Counted from the stretch's first letter, positions 10,938-22,459 are shown. The stretch: DNA of 64,000 nt from Siphonodentalium dalli (GCA_032622095.1 CP136061.1:93121345-93185344), one strand, 5' to 3'. Program-made: numbers and translations. The notes: generated by a model from the sequence alone, not told the origin.

Positions 10938-11542
10938 AATCGGGGTTCACGATTAGATGGCTATTGGCATATAATCGCGACCACAGGAGGCACGCCTGTT
11001 TTCGATTGAGTATCATATTTAATCTGAAGGGTAATAACTCTATAAAGAATGTACCTTTACTAAATAACGGCGATTTGTATGAGAAATTGCAACACCACAA
11101 TCGATCAACTCTGGTGAAATATAAGTCAAATTCTTCTATTGGGTGGGTGGGCTTAGTCGAGGTTTGGGTTACGCTCTTTAAAACACTTCTTCAAATATCT
11201 CCGTTATTTAGAGTGTATTTGAGCAACACTGGCTACAGCCGTAACCGGCTAGGCATGCGCAGTAGAAAGCTACAGAAAGCTGCAGGCGGCCACAGCTGGT
11301 GGTCACTAACTATTGTACCGCACTCCGAACTTCGAATGTGGCTGATGGATAATATTATACCGGCATAATGTTGGCATTATGTTGCTATATCAATTCACCA
11401 ATGGTCTCGCTCGCCGAAGCAAGCACATTTAAAGCAATTAACACTCGTACTAAGTCCATGCCTCCATAAATCTGATATTTAAAAGAGTATGATATGTGAT
11501 TATATCTCGTTCTCTAAATCGGCATATGCAAACAAGATATAA

Positions 11543-11983
11543 TCTCATATATATTTTGAAGACCTCTGTCTGTATGTATGTTTGTTTGTTTGTTTGTTTG
11601 TCTGTCTGTCAGTCTGTCATTTATACAAATCTACGATTCTCGACCGATCGGGACGAAACTTGGTACGTGTGTGTAGTTTGACCAGGCGGTGAACGTTGTC
11701 GTATTGGCGAGCCCGTGCGGCGCCCGCTTCGCGCATGCGCAGACGAGATCTCGGAAACGGGTGGAGCTATCGACTTGAAATTTGCTATGTGAATGTATCT
11801 TGCCCCGGATACGAATTTTATCGGGTCGCCGAGCCCGTGCGGCGCCAGCTTCGCGCATGCGCAGACCAGATATCGGAAACGGGTAGAGCTATCGACTTGA
11901 AATTTGGTTTTTGAAACGGGTGGAGCTATCGACTTGAAATTTGGTTTTTGAATAGCCCGGACAACGTCGGGCTCATCGGCTAG
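11543..11983 (+). mobile_element. Helitron-like element A1
   Basis: Begins TCTCATATATATTTTGAAG and ends with the hairpin 'gcccggacaacgtcgggc', a short spacer and CTAG, without target duplication: the hallmarks of non-autonomous Helitrons (5' TC, 3' hairpin, CTRR). After a (TTTG/TCTG)n tract, the body is made of units of about 120 bp containing 'cttcgcgcatgcgcagac', 'gagctatcgacttgaaattt' and 'cggatacgaattttatcggg'. Frames through these units are repeat artefacts. Confidence 0.75.
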
Positions 11984-12609
11984 TCTCATATATATTTTGA
12001 AGACCTCTGTTTGTCTGTCTGTCTGTCTGTATGTATGTCATTTATAAAATCTACGATTCTCGACCGATCGGGACGAAACTTGGTACGTGTGTGTAGTTTG
12101 ACCAGGCGGTGGACGTTGTCGTATTGGCGAGCCCGTGCGGCGCCCGCTTCGCGCATGCGCAGACGAGATATCGGAAACGGGTAGAGCTATCGACTTGAGA
12201 TTTGCTATGTGAATGTATCTTGCCCCGGATACGAATTTTATCGGGTCGCCGAGCCCGTGCGACGCCAGCTTCGCGCATGCGCAGACGAGATCTCGGAAAC
12301 GGGTGGAGCTATCGACTTGAAATTTGGTACGTGAATGTATCTTGCCCCGTATACGAATTTTATCGGGTCGCCGAGCCCGTGCGACGCCAGCTTCGCGCAT
12401 GCGCAGACGAGATCTCGGAAACGGGTGGAGCTATCGACTTGAAATTTGCTATGTGAATGTATCTTGCCCCGGATACGAATTGTATCGGGTCGCCGAGCCC
12501 GTGCGACGCCAGCTCCGTCATGCGCAGACCAGATCTCGGAAACGGGTGGAGCTATCGACTTGAAATTTGGTTTTTTAATAGCCCGGACAACGTCGGGCTC
12601 ATCGGCTAG
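11984..12609 (+). mobile_element. Helitron-like element A2
   Basis: Starts directly after the CTAG of A1 with the same TCTCATATATA terminus and ends at the same hairpin plus CTAG. It carries about four of the 120 bp units against two in A1, so copies differ by unit number. Confidence 0.75.
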
Positions 12610-12898
12610 TCTACTATATATTTTGGAACTTCTGTCTGTTTGTTTGTTTGTTTGTTAGAAATGGCCGGAAAAACTGCCGGACGGATTTCGACGAGGAGTG
12701 TTTTGGACGGGTCAAATCGTGACCCCGACCTGACCTTGACCTTCAGAATGGTCAATTCAAGGTCAAATATCGCCTTTCAACGGATTTCGAAGTTAGTTCC
12801 ACGGAGGTTTTCAAAACCAGCTATTTGAAAATTGCTATCTGAAGTCCTGATGAAAGCAGAGGGAAAACAGCACGGACGAAGTCGTGTTACCATGCTAG
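12610..12898 (+). mobile_element. Helitron-like element B1
   Basis: A different 289 bp family starting TCTACTATATATTTTGGAAC, with (TTTG)n, then 'aaatggccggaaaaactgcc' and 'ttgaccttcagaatggtcaa'. It ends with the hairpin 'cacggacgaagtcgtg' and CTAG. It abuts A2 exactly. It is related to the minus-strand elements at 23.1 and 29.7 kb. Confidence 0.75.
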
Positions 12899-12912
12899 TT
12901 TATATATATATA

Positions 12913-13696
12913 TCTCATATATATTTTGAAGACCTCTGTTTGTCTGTCTGTCTGTATGTCTGTCTGTCTGTCTGTATGTCATTTATACAAATCTACGATT
13001 CTCGACCGATCGGGACGAAACTTGGTACGTGTGTGTAGTTTGACCAGGCGGTGGATGTTGTCGTATTGGCGAGCCCGTGTGGCGCCCGCTTCGCGCATGC
13101 GCAGACGAGATCTCGGAAACGGGTGGAGCTATCGACTTGAAATTTGGTACGTGAATGTATCTTGCCCCGTATACGAATTTTATCGGGTCGCCGAGCCCGT
13201 GCGACGCCAGCTTCGCGCATGCGCAGACGAGATCTCGGAAACGGGTGGATCTATCGACTTTAAATTTGCTATGTGAATGTATCTTGCCCCGGATACGAAT
13301 TTTATCGGGTCGCCGAGCCCGTGCGACGCCAGCTTCGCGCATGCGCAGACCAGATCTCGGAAACGGGTGGATCTATTGACTTGAAATTTGGTTTTTGAAT
13401 AGCCCGGACAACGTCGGGCTCATGTATCTTGCCCCGGATACGAATTTTATCGGGTCGCCCAGCCCGTGCGACGCCAGCTTCGCGCATGCGCAGACGAGAT
13501 CTCGGAAACGGGTGGAGCTATCGACTTGAAATTTGCTATGTGAATGTATCTTGCCCCGGATACGAATTGTATCGGGTCGCCGAGCCCGTGCGACGCCAGC
13601 TCCGACATGCGCAGACCAGATCTCGGAAACGGGTGGAGCTATCGACTTGAAATTTGGTTTTTTAATAGCCCGGACAACGTCGGGCTCATCGGCTAG
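12913..13696 (+). mobile_element. Helitron-like element A3
   Basis: Family A with five unit copies. At 13397-13425 it contains an internal copy of the 3' hairpin whose CTAG is replaced by a jump into unit sequence ('gggctcatgtatcttgcc'), a fused junction also present in A4. Confidence 0.72.
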
Positions 13697-13985
13697 TCTA
13701 CTATATATTTTAGAACTTCTGTCTGTTTGTTTGTTTGTTTGTTAGAAATGGCCGGAAAAACTGCCGGACGGATTTCGACGAGGAGTGTTTTGGACGGGTC
13801 AAATCGTGACCCCGACCTGACCTTGACCTTCAGAATGGTCAATTCAAGGTCAAATATCGCCTTTCAACGGATTTCGAAGTTAGTTCCACGGAGGTTTTCA
13901 AAACCAGCTATTTGAAAATTTCTATCTGAAGTCCTGATGAAAGCAGAGGGAAAACAGCACGGACGAAGTCGTGTTACCATGCTAG
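13697..13985 (+). mobile_element. Helitron-like element B2
   Basis: Same length as B1 (289 bp) and nearly identical to it; it abuts A3 exactly. B1-A3 and B2-A4 look like a duplicated pair. Confidence 0.75.
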
Positions 13986-13999
13986 TTTATATATATATA

Positions 14000-14533
14000 T
14001 CTCATATATATTTTGAAGACCTCTGTTTGTCTGTCTGTCTGTATGTCTGTCTGTCTGTCTGTATGTCATTTATACAAATCTACGATTCTCGACCGATCGG
14101 GACGAAACTTGGTACGTGTGTGTAGTTTGACCAGGCGGTGGACGTTGTCGTATTGGCGAGCCCGTGTGGCGCCCGCTTCGCGCATGCGCAGACGAGATCT
14201 CGGAAACGGGTGGAGCTATCGACTTGAAATTTGGTATGTGAATGTATCTTGCTCCGGATACGAATTTTATCGGGTCGCCGAACCCGTGCGACGCCAGCTT
14301 CGCGCATGCGCAGACCAGATCTCGGAAACGGGTGGAGCTATTGACTTGAAATTTGGTTTTTGAATAGCCCGGACAACGTCGGGCTCATGTATCTTGCCCC
14401 GGATACGAATTTTATAGGTCGCCCAGCCGTGCGACGCCAGCTTCGCGCATGCGCAGACGAGATCTCGGAAACGGGTGGAGCTATCGACTGGAAATTTGCT
14501 ATGTGAATGTATCTTGCCCCGGATACGATACGA
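14000..14533 (+). mobile_element. Helitron-like element A4, 3'-truncated
   Basis: Begins with the A terminus and carries the same internal hairpin junction as A3 (near 14366-14392). It stops within a unit ('cggatacgatacgataaga') without a terminal CTAG, returning to host-element sequence. Confidence 0.65.
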
Positions 14534-14689
14534 TAAGAAATTCTCCATCAGAGTCGGAGTACAATGTTTAGTGATAGTCGCCATTCATTTCCCTGGCCGC
14601 TGTGGCTTCTTACTGAGCATGTCTTATAAGTCACAGCGGCTACAGCTGGCTACAACTTTTTCGCTTAAATACACTCCTTGTTAATAAAA

Positions 14690-14820
14690 ATAATTTCCTA
14701 TTTCTATATTTCGCTCTATTTCGCCATTTCGATGCATTTTGTATTCCGCTATTTCGCTGTATTTTCCTATTTCGCTTTTTCGCTGTATTTCATATTTCGA
14801 TAATTCGCTATATTTGACAT
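14690..14820. repeat. short TATTTCGCT-type repeats
   Basis: About ten irregular copies of 'tatttcgctNtattt'. Low-complexity, no coding meaning. Confidence 0.6.
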
Positions 14821-14939
14821 AGTATAGGATATGGGATTATATGATACCCTACATTCTGATATTCAATCGAACACCACGTGCCACATCTGCTCGCGATTAG
14901 ATGCCACTAGACATCTAATCGTTAACCCCGATTACATAT

Positions 14940-15550
14940 TGTTTGCTATAAAATCCTTGGCGTATTGGCTTCATACGTGAAAAAAAACAGAAAACAACAG
15001 ACGAGCAATACAACATATAACAAACATTGAATGTGAAACACTGTGGATAGGCGTGACAAGCCGATTGATTGAGTCGGGTCAACTCAACCACCCGTCTTGA
15101 AGAGATTCATGACCAAAGAGGATCATGAGCTAAATCGATACGGCCGTCCTGTTATATCTCCAGGACTCCTTCGCCACACCTCACGGGATGCTCCCAACGG
15201 CAAACAGGTTGCCGCATTAGGGGATTTTTACCTCTCGTAAAACATAGGCCTATTCTATCCCGGGTCCACACGGGGGATCAAGGCCTGGATATTCCATCAA
15301 TTGCGTTTTATGATAAATAACGCAAGTCATAGATAAGCTTAAATTGTTATTGTTAATATATCTTGAAATCATCCCAACACTTTTGCTGTGTGGGAAGCGC
15401 TCAAGTGCCTCTGCGGTAAATTGTTTAATAAAATAATTAATCGTCGGTTAATCGCGTTCTTGGATGTAAACAATATTATTAGCCAAAACCAATTTGGTTT
15501 TTTCGAAAGGGAAGAGCACCATTGATGGAGCGTTCGTTCTACACGCGTCC
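14940..15550. other. unassigned, possibly LINE-derived
   Basis: Lies directly upstream of LINE RT remnants. The stretch at 15100-15300 ('ggatgctcccaacggcaaac', 'gggatcaaggcctgg') is less AT-rich than its surroundings and could be old LINE sequence. No frame is recognisable. Confidence 0.3.
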
Positions 15551-15559
15551 ATACAAATA

Positions 15560-16000
15560 TACAAAGGATTGGGTAAGCCGCTATATGCTGCGTTCATAGA
15601 TTTCAGAAGGCGTTCGACACAGTTAACAGGCAAATACGTTTAAAAAAATTGAAATGCGTGGGGATTAAGGGACACATAATGCGGGTAATTCAGTCACTAT
15701 ATGACAATAGCTATTATATCACCAAAAACAAACAAAGGGTTGGGGCCTTCATGCTTTTCCACGATAGGTGTCAGACAAGGGCTCATATTGTCACCAAATG
15801 TGTTGACATTAAAAATGCGTTTGACAGTCCTTGCGATGCTGTCCGTATAGGCAATGATTCACTTAATCACATTTTATTCGCTGACGACCTAGTTTTACTT
15901 TCGGATACTCCAAATGGGCTTCAGCGGTGTCTAAACAGACTAAATAGATACACGGAGGCCAACAAACTCGCCGTGAACACTGATAAAACTAACTGACGAA
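15560..16000 (+). pseudogene. LINE reverse transcriptase fragment
   Basis: Encodes RT pieces in shifted frames: motif A (QKAFDTVNR near 15604), the RQG-type motif readable only in another frame near 15765-15790 (GVRQGLILSPN), and motif C FADDLVLLS near 15878. The longest frame (15649-15996) therefore reads through nonsense sequence between real motifs, which shows at least two or three indels. It is a different LINE from that at 5.4 kb: motif C is FADD rather than HADD. Confidence 0.8.
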
Positions 16001-16107
16001 TGTTCAAAAACGGGAAGTAATAAGTTACGAACATACCTACTTTTCAAACTTAAGTACGAAATAGAACCTTATCTTCTTCACACAACATCAATAGAAAATA
16101 GAATCGT

Positions 16108-16428
16108 TTTCACTAGACTGCGAATAAGTAATCATGCATTGGCTATTGAAAAGGGACGCCACACACAACCGCCGACGGCAGTGGAACAAAGGTTTTGTAT
16201 ATTTTGTTCCGATAATGCTATTGAAGACGAAACACATTTTCTTTTAGAGTGCAGCGATAACCGCACACAACGTCTCGAGCTCACTAACCTTATGAAGACA
16301 CAGTTCTCAGACTTTGAAAGCATGACCCAAACTGAACAGCTTGTCAAAATCTTATCCAACAATGTGGCAAATACATGCACTTCAATTTGTCATATGATCC
16401 GTAGATTATTCTCCGCACGTGGTGAGCA
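16108..16428 (+). pseudogene. LINE ORF2 C-terminal tail, first copy
   Basis: Frame 16139-16504 encodes a C-x2-C-x9-H-x4-C motif (CIFCSDNAIEDETHFLLEC) and a following helix-rich tail ending SARGEH, where the hAT-like element interrupts it. The remainder (about 17615-17653) continues after the insertion. Sequence between RT motif C and this tail is mostly deleted. Confidence 0.8.
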
Positions 16429-17606
16429 CATGGATGTGGCTAGAGGGTCTCCGCTGGGGGGTGTCCACCTTGGGAATTTCCAACTGCACCCCCCCCCCCC
16501 TTAAGTCGGAATCACACCAACACAACTTTTTGCATAATTCCACTTGCACCCCCCCCCCCTTGAGTCGAGATCGCACCAACAGCTGTTTGTTTGCATAATT
16601 TCATTTGCACCCCCCCCCCCTTGTACCTCATGCCCAGGCCTAATTTCCTATATATTCATAAGCCATGCTTCTATTTTCCCAGTATGAAAACATTAAGATA
16701 TTTTAACCTGAAAATTGCCTCAAAAAAACAACTAGTGATCTAATTCCAGACAATGCACACAGCTACCGACAACAGACCAGGAAACACCGGGCCGACCATG
16801 GTTGTTTGGCCCGGTGTGAGAAAATTTTGAAAACTATATACAAGAAAATCGCAAATCCTAGCATCTAGACTGGCCTCAACTGAAGCTTTCCTAGTGTTGG
16901 AAATTTCAAACCTCATGCTCCCCCTCAGGTTGGAAAATTCTTCAACTGATGACCATTTATGTCTACAAGTTTGACCAAATGTAGTAAAATATTGTTTCGC
17001 TAAACTAATTAGCAGTTTTGTATTGGCCATGTGGATGGGGCAATGACACACCGGGCCGACCATGGTTCGGCCCGGTGTGCGAAAATTTTGAAATCTGAAC
17101 AAGAAAATCGCAAAATCCTAACATCTAGACTAGCCTCAAGCCTTCCTACTGTTGGAAATTTCAAACCCTACACCCCCACTTAGTTTGGAAAATTTCCAAC
17201 TGATGACAATTCCAATGACAATGTTGACCAATTGTATGACAATATTGTTTTCTTAAATTAACTAGAATTTTTGACTGGCCACGGGGGAGGGACCAGGACA
17301 CAAGCTTTCCAAGTGTTGGAAATTTCCAACCTGTCACCCCCCTAAGGTTGGAAAATGTCCAACTGATGTCCATTTCTGTCAAAAATTTTGACAAAAAATA
17401 GGAACATATGCAAATATCGGTCGAAAAACAATAAATTCCACCAATAAATTGTTTTATAATCAAACTACAAGAACATTTTCAACCTATTGTTGGTGTGAAA
17501 TTTCGTTGTGGCAGGTATGAAATTTCCAACTATTGAAAATATAGCTCTCTGCTGGATGGTGAGACACCCCCCCCCCCACCCCCCCCCCCCTCTAGCCACA
17601 TCCCTG
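16429..17606. mobile_element. hAT-like MITE, 1178 bp, with 8 bp target duplication
   Basis: Flanked by a perfect GGTGAGCA at 16421-16428 and 17607-17614. Termini are 'catggatgtggctagaggg' and the inverse of 'ccctctagccacatccctg'. Inside are several poly-C runs and repeated 'gttggaaatttc' phrases, plus two copies of 'caccgggccgaccatggtt' near 16780 and 17050. There is no transposase; the minus-strand frames of 100-120 codons follow the internal repeats. The 8 bp duplication and CA(G)-type ends fit the hAT superfamily. Confidence 0.8.
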
Positions 17607-17676
17607 GGTGAGCATCGTATCATAAATCAATGAACAAATACAGAATAGATGATCCATATTAAATATAATCTCTTTC

Positions 17677-18170
17677 ACTAGACTGCGAATAAGTAATCAT
17701 GCATTGGCTATTGAAAAGGGACGCCACACACAACCGCCGACGGCAGTGGAACAAAGGTTTTGTATATTTTGTTCCGATAATGCTATTGAAGACGAAAAAC
17801 ATTTTCTTTTAGAGTGCAGCGCTTACCGCACACAACGTCTCGAGCTCACTAACCTTGTGAAGACACAGTTCTCAGACTTTGAAAGCATGACCCAAACTGA
17901 ACAGCTTGTCAAAATCTTATCCAACAATGTGGCAAATACATGCACTTCAATTTGTCATATGATCCGAAGATTATTCTCCGCACGTGATGAGCATCGTATC
18001 ATAAATCAATGAACAAATACAGAATAGATGATCCATTGCACATTCAGCTTGACCTTATGTTAATATAATTTATTATACTGTTCAATACACAATGTGCACT
18101 TATATGTTATTATGTATGCATACTGTCCTTATAAGGATGTTTTTGCCCATTAAACTTATCTATCTATTAC
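17677..18170 (+). pseudogene. LINE ORF2 C-terminal tail and 3' end, second copy
   Basis: Repeats the 16108 tail with a few changes (e.g. DEKHF for DETHF) and runs on through the stop (frame 17704-18012) into a 3' UTR ending near 'tccttataagga' and '(tcta)n', a plausible native LINE 3' end. Together with the first copy this is a partial tandem duplication of at least 350 bp. Confidence 0.78.
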
Positions 18171-18267
18171 ATTCGGGATTTCTTGATTGTTCATAGTTGA
18201 GTAGAGTTACTGTCAGGTAAACGAATCAGAGATACTAAGTGTGGATGTCCTAGGAGATAGAGAGCTA

Positions 18268-18385
18268 CCGTGATGTCCAAAGTAATTGACCACTTAACCA
18301 CATGGCCATATTTCCGACTAAATCCTGAAAAATTACCCATAATTTTGCTGTGATTAAGTGGTCAATTATTTGGGCATTACTGTAC
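18268..18385. mobile_element. hairpin MITE, about 118 bp
   Basis: Arms 'taattgaccacttaa' and 'ttaagtggtcaatta', extending outward to 'taccgtgatgtccaaa' and 'ttgggcattactgtaccgtg'. No coding capacity. Confidence 0.6.
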
Positions 18386-18459
18386 CGTGAAGTAGGAACT
18401 TCGAATATGTCATTAATATCGATACATGTATCACGGACGAACCAATAAATTCAGATCGT

Positions 18460-18515
18460 GTAGTATATATATATATATAAATATATAATAATAATATATA
18501 AAATATAAAAAAAAT
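18460..18515. repeat. AT-rich simple repeat
   Basis: (TA)n followed by irregular ATAA repeats. Confidence 0.7.
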
Positions 18516-18649
18516 TCCGCTGCATGTACCGTTGTTTTCAAATTGTTTGTCAAAACTTGACTGTCCTTCTGCCGAGCTGATATATGTAGCTTGAGATACG
18601 CACTCCTTAATTTAAACTCATTCGAACCACCACATTTTTAGAGCGATTT

Positions 18650-19065
18650 GGAGCGATGGAAACGATAGGTCGATAAATAAACGAACTAATGACATACCGG
18701 CTTCGTTTGCTCTGAAAAACACTTGCCAAAGTCACAGACTTTTTTCAGCCGTTTTCAACTTTTCGCCAGAAGTCAGATAAACGCTCTTCTTTATTGCTAC
18801 AATATCAGGAATTGACTTCCACGGAACGCTCTTTTCTGTTCCATGTGACGCAAATGGCTGTTTTGTGTTTGGGACCCAAACACCGTATTCACAGTTGCCT
18901 TTTCCATTACTTCAATGCGTCTGTTTTGGTTTACATAATGCTCGTAGAAAAGTAATTCAGATATGTATCTACCTCCATGTATTTCGATACTGAGAAAAAA
19001 CCAAAAGCGAATAATATTATGTGTATTTTGGAGCTCAAACCGCCATGTGGCTTCACCTTACTAAA
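18650..19065 (+). repeat. dispersed repeat family X, copy 2
   Basis: Matches 690-1135: 'ctctgaaaaacac', 'cggaacgctcttttctgttc', 'ataatgctcgtagaaa', 'ccgccatgtggcttca'. No open frame is conserved. Confidence 0.62.
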
Positions 19066-19382
19066 TACTCAATGGCGAGCAGTTCCTTGGAGAATGATCA
19101 GATAATCAGGTCGTTTGTTGAAACTGTTTGGTTAACCCTTTTTATAGTAAATACTCATTGGCGAATAGTTCCCAAATGAAATGTTCAGATAATGAGTTCA
19201 ACCATAGGTCATTTGTTGAACTTAGTATCTGAACATTTCCCACCAATGAATATGAATCCTCTAGCACTTGTGCTATTTTTTCGTCTGACTATCTTGTGCT
19301 AATTTATCCTGAACACCCTCCAAATGAACAATAAGCCATTCCAATTTATAATTTTGTAATTGAGTTGGAGAATCCATTTCGT

Positions 19383-19816
19383 AAAGCTGAATAGGTCATT
19401 GTCGCATGGTTTCTGGAAAAAAAGACACCAGGATCTCTTCAATTGTCAAAAAGACACCCAGGATCTCGTAAACTGTCAAAAAGACGCCCAGGATCTCAAA
19501 GTCTCGCCAAACAACGGTAATTTTGTTTAGTCGTCTGCTATTAATGTTATGGTAATTATTTGTTTGTGATCGGAGTGAAATATCAATAAAATTTAATTCG
19601 GCTTTGAGCCTGACTGACAGCGCAATTCCGCATCCTTGATAGTTGGACCAATATTAATAGCAGACGACTAAACAAAAATACCGTTGTTTGCTGAGACTTT
19701 GAGATCCTGGGTGTCTTTTTTGACAGTTTAAGAGATCCTGGGTGTCTTTTTGACAGTTTAAGAGATCCTGGGTGTCTTTTTGCCAGAAACCATGCGACAA
19801 TGACCTATTCAGCTTT
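19383..19816. mobile_element. fold-back element with tandem subrepeats in its arms
   Basis: The terminus 'aaagctgaataggtcattg' recurs inverted at the right end. Each arm (about 160 bp) carries three units of about 30 bp built on 'aaagacacccaggatctc', then 'gccaaacaacggta' and 'tagtcgtctgctattaat'. The loop is about 100 bp. No coding capacity. Confidence 0.78.
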
Positions 19817-19819
19817 CGC

Positions 19820-20795
19820 TAATAACAATATACAAGGTGCCTGTATAGTATACCCCCGTAACGAATTTATGGGGCGGAGCATATCTGTCTCCGTCCGTAC
19901 GTGAATGCACTTTTGTCCGAGCTAGTATTCCTGCATTCTTCTGTCAATATTCTTGAAACTTGGTACAGATATTTAGGCTGATGGGGTGATTGTCACAAGG
20001 CATCGATCACATTCGTAGCCAGCTTTTTAAATCGATCACAAATGTAGCCAGCTTTTCATATTGATGCGAGCCTCAATGAACAAGATTAGGTTAATCTCAT
20101 TTTTCTGAGTTGGTGGATGATAAACAACTTCAGTCAGATGCTCGTAGCCCGTTTATATATAACCATGGGTATATGCCAGATATAACCCTACAAAAAAACG
20201 CCGTTCTGTTGACCGTGTATTTATCCATGGTGTGTGTGCCTGTGGTTGTCCGTAACCTAGTGCCCGGTGTTATTGCTTTGAAAGGTAATCATGTTCGACT
20301 GGTGTTGTTAGATTGGTAATGAGATTAGCGGTTACTTTGTCTTGTCTGGTCATATTTACTGTTTGAACTTTTCTGAAATAGACGCACTTTTAATACTAGA
20401 ATTTGCGCAACAGGAGAGCAGGGAACTCGCACGTTGAGTTGGTTTAACAGTTTTTAGAAAAAGTATTTATATGATTATATAGAGGCAAACAGAACGATAC
20501 CATATATATACTACATGCGATTGCATCCAATTTGGATTTATTGGGATGTCTTTGGTCTCCAAGATATCCCCGACGCAGGGGGCTATACGATTCCCCGACA
20601 GGTGGGTCGGGCTTTAGCAACCAGGTTGACCATTGCAGATCTCACCGACGGGGGGTGGCTATCCCTCCCCGACATGGTGGGGTTGTAGGCTTGTAGCTCT
20701 CTGACTCCTCACCGGGTGCCACCCAACATTATTTAGTATCGATGATTTCTCGTCTTCAGTGAATGCAAGACCGCGCTCTTATCATGGGGTGCCAA
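19820..20795. other. no gene recognised
   Basis: One 69-codon frame (20110) has no family resemblance. The stretch 20540-20730 has repeated 'ccccgac' phrases ('atccccgacgcaggggg', 'ttccccgacaggtggg', 'ctccccgacatggtggg') and may be an old GC-richer repeat. Confidence 0.35.
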
Positions 20796-20796
20796 G

Positions 20797-21290
20797 CAGG
20801 GACGTGTCGACGGGGGTGGTTATGCAGGGGTCTTACCTCCCCAAACTGTAGTCAAATCTAATGCAACATTAATTGAAAAATTCACACCAAAATTAGGTTG
20901 AAATTGTTCTCGTAGTTTGATTATCCAACAATTTCTTAGTGACGAATTATGCACTGAAATGGCCATCAGTTGGCAATTTTCAAACCTAAGGGTGAGTGTC
21001 AGGTTAAAAATTTCCCCGAATTGGAAAGTTTGAGGCCAGTCTAGATGCTAGGATTGTCAAATTTTCATTTTCATATTTTCAAAATGTTCTCACATCGGTC
21101 TAACCATCGGCCGACCCGTGTGTTCTGTGTCCTTGCCAGTAGTTACTTTCTAATTAATTTAAGAAAAAATAAATCGGGGTGTAAATTTGTCTGGCATTAT
21201 ACCACTAGATGTTAGGATCTTTATTATCTCATACTGGGCCGAACCATCCTTTTCACCCTCCCCCCCCCCCCTGCATGACCAGTGGCCACA
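20797..21290. mobile_element. possible hAT-like MITE remnant
   Basis: Starts 'cagggacgtgtcgacgggg', resembling the cagggatgtggctagaggg terminus at 17.6 kb. It shares internal 'tcaaattttcattttc' and 'ggccgacccgtgtgt' phrases with that element and ends near a poly-C run at 21262. The right terminus is not certain. Confidence 0.45.
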
Positions 21291-21299
21291 AGACTACTG

Positions 21300-22455
21300 G
21301 TCCATTTATAATAGGCTACCGTCTAGTACCAACGAAAACCCTTTAGCCAAGTCCCGAGTGCCAAATTGTCCAGACTCAACCAGCGGTTCCCCTCGCAACT
21401 TAGTTTCTGCTTTCTATCCGAAAATACACTTCACCGGCGGCAATATATTGACCATAGTCTGAATGAAAACGATTGCGTGGCGATCACACGATAACGTCGT
21501 GCTGCAAGTGAGACTATAGTTGTGTAGTAGAAATGATACGGAAGACCGATTGTCAAAAAACGCAACATAAAAAAACACAGGACAAGGCTTATCGATTCGA
21601 ACTGTCGAGTGTGTTTTCGTTGTGTATTTCTCGAATATACCCATGGTTATATATAAACAGGCTACGAGCATCTGACTGCTTGACTTTTAATTTGATATCA
21701 CTACGGTATACATCTTATAACCTGAGGTTTCCGATCAATGTCGTTAGAATGCTCGAATTATGTTCCAATTTTTTTTTTTTTTTAATTTGTCAAGAAGCAG
21801 TACAGTTCCGAAATTGTATAAATATATGCAGTTTGCCAATTCCTCTGTCTATATGGCCACACCCTGTTAATATCATCATATACTCGGCAATGACCCAAAC
21901 ACGCGAGATTTTTAAGAGCCTGTCTGACATAATTATGTATGTTCCTTGTGCTAAAATGAATCTAGGTGCACAATTTGGAGGTGCATGGAGTTGGAGGCAT
22001 CGACGACAGAAAGAAAATGAATAATGAAGAAGAAAAAAATGTTTGTGAAAGTTTGCCGTCGCCACATTGTTGTGTATGTCCGTCATGAAAGCAGGTGATG
22101 ACGTCTTATTGGCGATAACAGACTATAATTATTAGGCCTGGTCGGTTGAACGTGACGTTATATAGGTCAAGACGTCCATTAACCTTGACTTAGTTTAGTA
22201 TGATTTAGGTGATGGCTGCTCGGAGCCTCGGAGCAATATACGAGATTCTTGGGAAATAATTGAGCTTGATAATTTGGGCCTTGGGTAGTTTGACTCAGTA
22301 ACGAGAGTTGCATTAATAATGTATTATTCCCGTAGCTCACCCACTAAGCTGGTTGTAATGGAGCACGTCCTGTCGTCCTCTGCCGAAGGAATTCAGATTA
22401 AAATTCATCTTATCAGCCTGTTCTCCCGGAAACCCGCATATAATAAAACTTGTTT
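21300..22455. other. no recognisable feature
   Basis: Overlapping frames on both strands (up to 163 codons at 21533-22024) show no recognisable domain. A poly-T run lies at 21769-21782. Confidence 0.35.
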
Positions 22456-22459
22456 AGGT

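Larger units (their letters stand above)
10938..14934. mobile_element. DNA element with inverted ends, filled with Helitrons
   Basis: The left end 'taatcggggttcacgatta' and the right end (inverse 'taatcggggttaacgatta') are inverted repeats of about 45 bp that also share 'catataatcgcga/catctaatcgcga'. Weaker inverted similarity continues inward (about 11230-11345 against 14545-14665, e.g. 'gcggctacagctggctac'). The left flank includes a dispersed tract ('gggtaataactctataaa', 'gggtgggtgggctt') found also at 57.03-57.19 kb. No transposase is seen. The Helitron array at 11543-14533 occupies the interior, so the original element was about 1 kb. Confidence 0.55.

Noticed and set aside
11621-14363. 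Many frames with MREAGVARARRPDKIRIRG-type peptides
   Set aside because: Translations of the Helitron unit of about 120 bp on either strand; identical peptides recur with each unit.
16740-17463. Minus-strand frames of 120 and 100 codons
   Set aside because: They lie wholly inside the hAT-like MITE and trace its internal repeats ('TTMVGPV' twice). No transposase motif.
21533-22024. 163-codon plus-strand frame
   Set aside because: No recognisable domain and it crosses a poly-T run; could not be supported as a gene from sequence alone.
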